DNA of 64,000 nt from Symsagittifera roscoffensis (lineage: Eukaryota; Xenacoelomorpha; Acoela; Convolutidae): positions 11,166,027 through 11,230,026 of the forward strand of contig NC_087068.1 in the NCBI RefSeq assembly GCF_963678635.1, given 5' to 3'. The notes under the pieces are model-generated. The model saw nothing but the letters and a program-made list of their open reading frames with translations, was not told the origin of the DNA and ran no database searches. A program made the translations under genes and the position numbers. Below, one piece after another: positions 55,836-64,000 of the stretch. The first letter of the stretch is position 1; every line of letters begins with the position of its first letter.

Positions 55836-57288
55836 GGCACGTCACAAAAATGGTTATCTCAAAATACTACAAAAGGGGGATTCTTTGAGTTGGCAGGGGG
55901 TCGAATCCCTGAGAAGGGAGAAAAGAATGTCCGCCTCCACCACCCCCCTGATTATTATAATTATTCTAGAATTGAATGTGACTACACATGTGCTACTTTT
56001 CTGCAGAGGCACGAAGAGTGCTTTGCAACAATTTCAAGCAATTCTGGAGCTTACAATGACGACAGTTATTTTATGTGTAGCCCTGTTATTTGTTTTCTTT
56101 AACTTTTCAGATATAGAAACTATGGTGCTTTTTTCAAGGTACAGGAAATTTTAGGCCGCAAAGTAAAAAGGATAACTCGCATGGACCAGGTTTTTACTCA
56201 GGGCATTCCTTTATTCAAACGTTTCCATAGATGTTAAAATTTCATCATATCAAGCATAAATCTGATTAGTTTCATCAACTAATTTAGTTTTCTTCGAGTT
56301 TTTGCCGATGGCGTTTTTTCTTTCAAAGCCCTTAAAGTTGTACTTTCTATAGATTAAAAATTCCTTTTCAACGATTTGAATCAAATGTTCCGAGGTATAC
56401 TACTCCCCATAACTTCCTTAAAATGCGATGCAAGCGGTTGAACATTCACGAGAGTTGCACAAAATTCAGGACAGAGATTGATTTGTCGACGACTTTTCTT
56501 TGACTTATTATTCAAACAACCCCACGAGTGCCTGTTAATTGTTTGAAGAATGACTAGCCATGACTGATCGAATTTGAGTTTTCGCGTTGCTGTAAAAATT
56601 CGAAGTTCCAACCACGGCAACAACCATTTTACCTTTCATATCAATTTTCAGCCTTTCATTTGGTTGAGGAAAATTTGCAACCACTCGGGCCAAAGTTTGA
56701 CACTCAACCAATTATACCATTTGCTTGTAAACTCAAAAAAGTCAGGATATTTTTCTTCAATTCTCATGTAATGCTTGCCTTATTTTTTCTTCAATGATCT
56801 GCAATTTTTGCCTTATTTTTTCTTCAATGCTCATGTTTTGACGTTAGTCACTTTGAAATCTTTCGAGGCGGACTCTCGAGGGTCAAAAACTGTCCCAAAA
56901 ATTCCGGTGGGTGTCCTAAGCAAACCACTCCGCCGTGATGTGCCATTTAGTTTTTTCCTGCATACAACTTGTTCAACGTAAAAGATACATGCTTCTCATT
57001 AAGTATTATTTTTTCTTCCAAGTAGATGGCATGTTATTGTAAGACCACCCCCCCCCATTTTCTCAAAAGTACAAAATGCTCCTTTTTCCTGAAGAGATTA
57101 AACTCTCCAGATAGTCCTTTTTTACCACTCAGATATCCACGCAAGTCCAGGGTTGCCTTTGACTTGGGCTTTCCACACGGCGTTATCTCGCCAAACAAAA
57201 CCAGTTTGGTGAGTTCGCTTTTAAAAAAAATTGCCCACCGTCAGTTTGACTTTCCTCGCTCTGTTTAACTGTTCTTGCAGAAAATTTC

Positions 57289-57494
57289 TAATAAAATGCA
57301 CTACAACTCTATTTAAACTAACTTAAAAAAAATAAAAGTTAAGAATTAGAGTTCAATTAAAATGTGTGTTATTTCTAACTACGACACAATAACACTGACG
57401 CTCGCTCACTCTGGAGGAGGTCACTTGCGGTAAATCAAGGTCAAATGGACTAGTTAATTAAACAAAGGCGAATTAAATAAGAACAATCACAACA
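57289..57494 (-). repeat. 3' LTR of the 5.7-kb gypsy element
   Basis: This 206-bp sequence matches 62,792-62,994 throughout (for example ACGCTCGCTCACTC.GGAGGAGGTCACTTGC). On the - strand it starts TGTTGTGATTG and ends CATTTTATTA. The copies differ at a modest number of sites, so the insertion is old. The 4-bp flanks are TTTC here and GTTC at the other end, possibly a decayed target duplication. Confidence 0.9.
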
Positions 57495-57501
57495 CTTCCC
57501 C
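57495..57501 (-). other. polypurine tract of the 5.7-kb element
   Basis: On the - strand GGGGAAG directly precedes the TGTTGTG start of the 3' LTR, the position where plus-strand DNA synthesis is primed. It is short but exactly placed. Confidence 0.6.
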
Positions 57502-58555
57502 AAACAGGGAAAAAATCAAATCACGTATACGATAGATGGTCCTTTTCTCCCTCTTCTTCGTGAGGATCAAAAAAAGTTATAAAATCACAACTAACTAAAT
57601 AGCAACAAGGTAGTTTAAAGGCTTAAAAATTGACGCAAGAAGGGTTTAAGGACTTAAAGAAATTGCACATTTCGAGTAGTTAGAAGATCAAAGAAATTTA
57701 AATAATAATTGATTTATCCGAAGGATTTTGTATAAAATTCAGATTGAAGTTGCTTTAGTAAATTAATTCAACCAGAGAGTTACTAGAGCTCGAATGGTTA
57801 CGCGTAATTTAAAGCTGTAAAACAGTGACGGCTGAATTTTATGAATTTTCGTAGACTGTCGCGAAAATAACCCGACGGATCATTTATTTCTTAGGAACTA
57901 AAGTTAAAATGTAGAATGTAAATAACTACTGCAATGCAATTAGTGTTATACCTTAGACATTTGAAATGTTAGCATCAAAGTAGCACCACCAGTTAGTACG
58001 AATTGTATACAAGATGACAACAATTGATCCGAATTGACAAAGTTAAATTTTAGTATTGTTATTTGTTTGTAGAATTGATGTTGAACAGAAATTTTTCGCG
58101 TTGTCTATTATGTCCGAGTTAATATCTGAATCGTCCGACTCTTCTAACACTGAAGTTGGTAATGAGGTAAACAGCCCATGTACTTCTTCTTCGGTAACCG
58201 TTCTTGTTTCGTGAACTATTTCCGTAGAATTGGGCGAGATGATGGGACTATGTTGTTGCGCTGACTGAGTGACTCAAACTTCTCTTCATTCCCTCTCATT
58301 TTCGGAAATGACATCACTGCCCGTGTCTTCACTGAGTGTGAAAGGATTGTCAGTTATCCCCGATGTTTGCTCGCCTATGACCTCTATATAAATTGGTTTT
58401 TACATAAATTGTTCAGTGTTCTGTTTAAATGTTTTTCAAATAGAGTGCAATTGACTTTCGATTCTTTTGTGCTCCGTAAGTTCCAAATGATCTTGGATAC
58501 TGAGTCCGTAAGTGTATGTTTGAGTAATTCCGACGACATTGATTGTAATTTTGGT
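57502..58555 (-). other. 3' internal region of the 5.7-kb element
   Basis: This lies between the integrase remnant and the polypurine tract. It would hold the end of pol and the 3' UTR. No frame stays open, and I recognise no domain. Confidence 0.5.
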
Positions 58556-59136
58556 TTAACGGTTTGAACTACTTTTTCCGCTAATCCGTTTGAACGGTGG
58601 TCGGCGACTGTACAAAAAAGAACTTATTTCATTTGAGCCACAAAATAGATTAAAGTCTTCTCCGGTAAAACACGAAGCGTGGTCGATCCGAATTGAATTT
58701 GCGATTCCATGAAGATGGATATTGTCGGTAAGAAAGTCGATTACTAATTTGGCTGAAGTATTTGAATAATTTTTTGCCGATGGGAAATTTGAGAATCTGT
58801 CTATACAAAGTACAATGTATTTAAAAAGTCCGCAAGAGAAATTTGAAGGACCTGCGAAGTCCAAATCAATCTCTTCATTAACAAATTTTAATTCTGCAAG
58901 GTGATTGTAAGGTTTTTCTGAAAAAATGGTCTAAGAATTTTACATGCTTTTATGCAAACCGAGCAGTTTTTTACGTGAAAGTAAATCATTCTACTGTTTT
59001 TTGACCACCATAAGTATTTCGAAAAAAATTTCAATCCGAACTGTCCTGGGTGTGTTTCATGGAGAAGTTTCAAGGCTGCTGTTCTCAAGACAAATAGTAA
59101 GCACAATTTGTTGTCTAAATAAAATAATCCATCCAC
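58556..59136 (-). pseudogene. gypsy integrase remnant
   Basis: The zinc-binding module at 59,136-58,888 has HETHPGQFG and CSVCIKAC, the HHCC elements. The catalytic core at 58,864-58,556 has MDFAGP with the first Asp and RIDHAS with the second. A frame change then intervenes, and ADHRSNGLAEK in another frame supplies the Glu near 58,590. Stops and the frameshift make it inactive. It integrates element DNA in live relatives. Confidence 0.85.
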
Positions 59137-59905
59137 AGTTTGTAAATCTTTGTAAAAATGGTTGAAGTACCTGCCCGATTTAGTGGTTTTAATCTCCTTA
59201 TTCTCCTCTAAAGCTCTGGCTATGGGGTGTAATATACTGTTTTATTTGGTAAGCCAAGCGATCATTTTACTATTGAAGAAACTATTTAGTTTCAATGGTT
59301 TTTCTGGCAATTTTAAGGAATTTTGGTATTTTTCACTAAAATTGACTGGACTGTTGACATAATCTTTTAAGTAAAATTTACAACAATACCGGAAGATGAC
59401 GGTTTAATTAATTTTCCTATGTTTAATTTTTACATTATTTACAATATTAGATTTCATGGGAGATTTAAGGAAATTCGAATGTAAAGACAAAAAATATTAA
59501 AAAGAAAAGATTGAGATGCTAATTTTAGAACAATTTTTTTTTGAATAATCCAGAGGAATACAATTAGAAGTACAAAATTCGAAACAGAAGAGATCAAAAT
59601 CGCAAGTTTTCAGTCTGGAGCTATTTAAATTTAGAACTGTTGCGATAATCTTATTATGTAGTATTACGGCAGTGGTAGTTTCCGAAATCTTTCCAATCAA
59701 ATTCGAGTGAGGTTTATCTAACAAAAGAATATCCGTCGGATATATGGTTGAATTGATTTTTACTAATTGTTGCTACGACGAATTCTTCTTCATATTTTGA
59801 GGGGGTAATGAATTTTCCAATCGGAATTCTAGAAATCAATTCTGTGAGGCCCAAATATATACTCACTAAATGTTTTTACCGTAAAATTAAACAGTAACAG
59901 TCTGT

Positions 59906-60301
59906 CTAACCAACTCGTTTTATTTCCGTGATTAAAACCATAATTTTATTTCCGTGATTACAAGATAAGGCAGATAAAAGGGCTTTGTGTTTGGTTATGG
60001 TTTCAAATTCGGAACCGTATGAATAATTTTCGTAGTGTTCTACATCCCATACCAGGCCAAGAAGTTTGAGTGCTTTTGTTGAATATTCAGCCTCATGAGA
60101 GTTTAAGAATCGGCTAGCGAAGGCAACCGATCTCCAGTCTTTTTCGTGTAGTTGTTCGAGCGTTGTGCCAAGCTCGCTGTAACATGCGTCTGATTTTAAT
60201 CGAATTTTCAGTTTCATGTCGAAGTGTGTATTTTCGGTTAAATTCACTATTTCCAATTTAATTTTCTCAAACGCTATGGTATGTTCATCTGACCAATTCA
60301 A
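59906..60301 (-). pseudogene. gypsy RNase H remnant
   Basis: An open stretch of 131 codons carries LKSDACYSELGTTLEQ, FASRFLNSHEAEYSTKALKLL and ITKHKALLS, the Asp, Glu and Asp blocks of gypsy RNase H (SDAS, E-Y, TDH). The last Asp reads Lys here (TKH), so a catalytic residue is lost. It lies between the RT and integrase remnants in the expected order. Confidence 0.85.
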
Positions 60302-60309
60302 TTTTTATT

Positions 60310-61490
60310 TAAGAGTGGTCTCAAAGGGCTTCCTAATGATGCAAGGTTCGGAACAAATTTCATAATTCGATTAGTTGAGTTGAAGCTGGACGCAACTCCT
60401 TCAAGTTTTGGGGATTGGGATCAATTTTGTTGCTAAGGTTTTATCTTCCAAGGCGATTACTCCTGTCTTTGATATTATAAAATCTAGCCATTCTTTTTTT
60501 TTCAAAAAAAACTTGCCTTTGGGCCATTTTACCGCGAAATTATTGTTGTCAAGTGAGAAAAAATCCTTTCAACGATCTCTTTATGTTCTTTAGAACAACC
60601 CTTTGGACGAGAATAAGATATCGTCAAGGTAGACACTGGTAAAAACTGATATGTCCAATGTTAGTGTCCATTACTCTTTGAAATTCGTTTGGCATATCGC
60701 CTAATCCATAAAATTCAGTTAAATGTATGTACCGGTTATATTTCCTCCAACGATGCTGAAACTACACTGTTTGCTCGTCTAAATCAGGTCGGCTATTAGC
60801 GTTTTTAAGGTCCTGTAAACCAGACATCTCTAACAGATCTTTCTGACATCTGAGTTGCAAAATTATCTACCAGTTCATGATATTTGGCATCTGGTGTTTA
60901 TTTTTGGATATCTGTTTGCCTAAAATTTTTGAGTCCAATGCGAGCTTAATTGATTTGTCTTTTTTGCACGTAATTACTATTCAGCTGATAAACCTATCTT
61001 CCTTGCTTGATTTTAAATTTTTAAAGTGTCCTTCGGAGATTAGTCTGTCAAGCTCTTTGCTGACTGCCGGAAATAAATCCAGTGGAATCATGCGTCCTTT
61101 TGAATGTATTGGTTTCAGTGGGTCTTGAAAATAAGTGATCTCGATTTGATTCTTTATTTTATCAATTCTGCCAAATAATATGTTGAATTTCTTGAAAATG
61201 GTTTTGGTTTCACTTTTATATGACCCGACGGAATTAATAAGAGACTTACTTTCAATGTTTTTCTTGTAATGAGGAAAGGGTTTTTGTGCCAACTCTATCC
61301 CGACACGTGGTAGGTTGTCGTTTACTAGGATGTTTCGTTCGTGACCCTCCTTTATGCAGAAAGCCGTGTTGTCATACGTCAGTCCGTTGGATCTAATTGG
61401 TACGATGACTCGTCCCACAATTTTGATTGGATCGGCCGTGAAGCCGCAGTAAAAATCTTTTGTAGCTTGATCGCTTGTGTTAATTTTCAA
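60310..61490 (-). pseudogene. gypsy protease end and reverse transcriptase remnant
   Basis: The upstream part (61,490-60,981) holds the end of an aspartic protease (NILVNDNLPRVGIEL, the usual flap-distal strand) and the start of RT (KPIHSKGRMIPLDLF). Further down, around 60,620-60,655, a different frame reads VYLDDILFS, the catalytic YxDD block. Multiple stops and frameshifts separate the blocks. Confidence 0.8.
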
Positions 61491-61816
61491 TTGTGGATCT
61501 CACAACCTAAGTTCCTTTTCAAAAAACTTTCGGGCTTACTGAGTCCACCTTTTTATTTAGTTGTACAAAATTTTCCTTTCCCAACCCAATATTAAATAGT
61601 TTCTTCAACTCTTTTCCATCATTATCAATCATTGTAGTCACTTTTATTACCAAACAATCGTCTTTATCGCTTTGTCCTGTTTGCGACCATGCAATAATTA
61701 CTTCTCAACACTGTTTGTGTTAATGGTTATTTACCGCAGGATTATCCGACGAATTTACAATTCCGAAATCTCTAATTTTGTTATTTCCTACAATATTTAC
61801 GTTTCTTCTGCTAGAT

Positions 61817-62470
61817 TTACAATTTTTTTTTGAAATGTCCTTTAAAATTACAAGATGTACAGCTCGCGTCCTTCACTGGGCATATAACAAGATGTCTTTT
61901 TCTGATTTTTCCTCCGCGTTTCATACCAGAATTTTCTCTATCGACTGCCAGGGTTGCTTCTCGTTTATTTATTCGATGGTTATTTATAGCATTATTATTT
62001 AAAGGATAGGAAGATTTAAAGTTACTTGTCATTTTCAAATGTTCAAAAGATTTGAGATACCTTTCTCTTCAACTAAAGCGACCTTTAAAGCTTCTCTGGG
62101 GGAATTTTTTGTCAAAAGTTTCTTCTGGATTTCGTAGTTGTTCATGTTGTCAATGAAAATGTCAAAAATCCAATCTTCCTCTCCACTGGATAAGTCGCAT
62201 TTCTTCGCCATTTCGGCTAGAGTGTCCCAGAACTGTTCCAAGCTTTCTCTACCTTTCTGTTGTCTATTGAGTAGCTTATGGCGTTCCAATGTTATATTGT
62301 GTTTTCTAATAAAAGCTTGATTTAGGAAATCCCAAATTTCCGCGAAAATTATCCGTAGGATTTTAACTGTAGAAAACTACTGTGAGAAAACGAAAACTTT
62401 CTTACCCTCACAACCCAGTGCTAAATACAACATCAAGCGAATCTTCTTGTACGCCTCTTCTGTTCGCATT
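61817..62470 (-). pseudogene. gypsy gag remnant
   Basis: At 62,289-62,035 the frame reads ERHKLLNRQQKGRESLEQFW, a capsid block typical of gypsy gag, followed by an acidic-aromatic region and KKLLTKN. A CTSCNFKGHF zinc-knuckle start lies at about 61,850. The last Cys of the knuckle is missing in frame, and the gag start is not clear. Confidence 0.75.
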
Positions 62471-62775
62471 CCATTGAATGTTTTTGTTTCCAACTTGATT
62501 CGGATCTTCTCGGAATCATTGACTTTATTTCTTTCTTCAGCGTTTCTTGCTAAGCGTTCCGTTTTTGCTGTCGATGACTCGTTTTGTGGCTCTTCCTTTA
62601 GTTGTAGTATCTCCCGTTTTAGCTATTATAGTGGGTTCAATAGGTTGTCGATATCGATGTTCTCTTTTGCTTTTGATGCCCATTGGAACATATCACTCCA
62701 CTATTCCCACGCGGTTGGGGGTCAATAGTATGCGATTGTCAAAATGGGCATACTACCCTCATGCCAAACTAGTTT

Positions 62776-62791
62776 ACAGATGAATGCGCCA
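62776..62791 (-). other. primer binding site of the 5.7-kb element
   Basis: On the - strand TGGCGCATTCATCTGT follows the last base of the 5' LTR without a gap. The TGG start matches the CCA end of a tRNA. The cognate tRNA was not identified. Confidence 0.6.
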
Positions 62792-62994
62792 TAATAAAAT
62801 GTACTAAAACTTTAACTAAACGAACTTAAAAAAATGAAAGATAAGAAATAGTTTAATTAAAATGTGTGTTATTTCTATCTACGACACAAAAACACTAACG
62901 CTCGCTCACTCCGGAGGAGGTCACTTGCAGTAAATCAAGGTCATATGGACTAGGTAAATAAACATAGACGAAATAAATAAGAGCAATCACAACA
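62792..62994 (-). repeat. 5' LTR of the 5.7-kb gypsy element
   Basis: This is the partner of 57,289-57,494. It contains the element promoter in principle; no clear TATA box was singled out. Confidence 0.9.
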
Positions 62995-64000
62995 GTTCAA
63001 ATTTTAGCTAAAAAGAATGATTCAGCGCTCTAGCAACACCCGGTCCTGATGATTATAGACAACCAATGTTTTTGCAGTTTTCGAGACACTTCAACAAGAA
63101 AGCTATAACAAGAAGGCTATAAGGCAATTCCGTTATTCTCGCGCTTACGACTTTACCACACAATTTGTTCTGTGTAGTTGTTGCTCTTGATTTCTCATGC
63201 GTTTTTCAATTTCTCTGATATTTGCCTGAGAAAAAATCCACAGACATCAGTAGTGGATTTTTAATGGAGTTCAGAACCCGACCACCAGTCGTACGGTAGT
63301 GACTTTTTTTATTTTTGAAGGTGAAACTCTTCAAGATTTGGAGCTTCCATCAGATCCTGGCCAAACGCCAGTTTTTTTATATCAACTTCTCTAGCTGGTC
63401 TAGGCGTTGGAATTGATAAGACACTCATTCTATAGCTCAATTTTTCCTTTTTTATTTCCGACGCTCCAACTAGGAACGTTCAATGAACTGAGCTACGAGA
63501 CGTTAGAGATCATTGTTTCTTCTTCTCGAGTGATGAAGAGCGAGCATGTGTGGATCTTCTGCTCTCGGAACCGTTTCTAGATCATCATCTTTTTCCATTT
63601 TCTCTCAAAGTCACCAGATTCACAGAGAAGAAGTGTGATACAGGAGTAAGTCTCACTCTGAATTATTTGCTTCGGGCCAATTGTTGCTGAGACGCGCAGT
63701 TCAGCCAATCTGACTCGGATTTTCTTCAAAACGAAAGCAATCCGTGACGCTACGACGAGGCAAGGATGTCTGTATTTCTACCTAAGTTTCAGAGGATTCA
63801 GCAGTGGACCAATGATTTCGATCAGCTCGATGCCGTTTTCGTGCAATTGTTGTTGAAATGCACTACGCAAATTGTGATTAGATCTGGGTCGTAGCCGACC
63901 CAAATTTCCTTCACAGTTGCCGTTCTTTCTGTGGCAACCGCATTTGTTAAGAGTTTCTGTGGCAACCGCATTTGTTAAGAGTTTCCCGGCCATCAGAGTG
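62995..64000. other. right-end stretch without a recognisable gene
   Basis: I see no supported gene or transposon domain here. The longest frame, at 63,993-63,778 on the - strand, is 71 codons and partly produced by a tandem repeat. Confidence 0.55.
63926..63985. repeat. 28-bp tandem duplication
   Basis: TTTCTGTGGCAACCGCATTT followed by GTTAAGAG occurs twice in direct succession without mismatch and is followed by the start of a third copy (TTTC). Confidence 0.97.

Larger units (their letters stand above)
52099..57288. other. AT-rich DNA without a recognisable gene
   Basis: Reading both strands I found no supported gene, RNA or transposon domain in these 5.2 kb. ORFs are all about 120 codons or fewer and have the low-complexity composition of AT-rich non-coding DNA. 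Simple repeats within it are listed separately. Local T-rich repeats (TTGCCTTATTTTTTCTTCAAT) occur at about 56,775-56,835. Confidence 0.6.

Noticed and set aside
52099-57288. Host genes in the AT-rich segment
   Set aside because: Short ORFs here (for example 52,917-53,234 spanning the TA repeat and 55,803-56,102) are low-complexity and share no recognisable domain or splice pattern.
63460-63530. tRNA-like sequence on the - strand (CGTAGCTCAGTTCATTGAACG)
   Set aside because: It resembles a D-arm with an A-box, but I found no B-box or T-arm and the stems do not pair well.

Overview
The window comes from an invertebrate animal genome (nematode, crustacean or a similar phylum; the sequence does not settle which). 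It is built almost entirely of retroelements, and I recognise no host gene. The left 46 kb is clearly richer in G+C than the AT-rich right part, because it consists of protein-coding retroelement sequence.

Copy 1 (1 to about 20.6 kb, + strand) is an apparently intact Ty3/gypsy-type element with two giant open reading frames. The first (742-9549, 2935 aa) is a Gag-Pol: coiled coil, capsid-like region, two CCHC zinc knuckles, protease (DTG), reverse transcriptase (YVDD), RNase H and a DD35E integrase. Its unusual extension ends in what looks like an OARD1/TARG1-type macrodomain. The second (10038-18899, 2953 aa) lies where an envelope gene would be, but has no signal peptide. It carries an N-terminal coiled coil, an SGNH/GDSL-hydrolase-like domain with all signature residues, a second degenerate SGNH-like domain, a basic nuclear-localisation-type cluster and a SUMO-interaction-type motif near the C-terminus. 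Both ORFs follow splice-acceptor-like sequences, and neither leader contains an upstream ATG after its acceptor.

Copy 2 (about 21.9 to 41.8 kb, + strand) has the same two-gene plan with the same order and domains, but is broken by many stops, frameshifts and rearrangements. Where the frame survives, many differences from copy 1 are synonymous, so the second ORF was under protein-level selection before copy 2 decayed. Each copy is preceded by a minisatellite, of 14 bp in copy 1 and 21 bp in copy 2. The two share the heptamer TTGGGAC/GTCCCAA in opposite orientation. Copy 3 (42.57-46.69 kb, - strand) is a truncated, much more diverged relative of the second ORF only.

From 46.69 to about 52.1 kb lies a decayed non-LTR retrotransposon (- strand) with ORF1-like, endonuclease and reverse transcriptase fragments; its 3' part is tandemly amplified with a period near 1.37 kb. 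From 52.1 to 57.29 kb I see AT-rich DNA with simple repeats and no gene. From 57,289 to 62,994 there is a complete but dead 5.7 kb gypsy element (- strand) with short LTRs of about 205 bp, a primer binding site, a polypurine tract and gag, protease, RT, RNase H and integrase remnants. The last kilobase holds only a short tandem repeat.

The candidate new system is the two-ORF element family: a retrotransposon carrying a conserved protein of nearly 3000 residues with tandem SGNH-fold domains, plus a macrodomain on its polyprotein. Function is inferred only from motifs read by eye.
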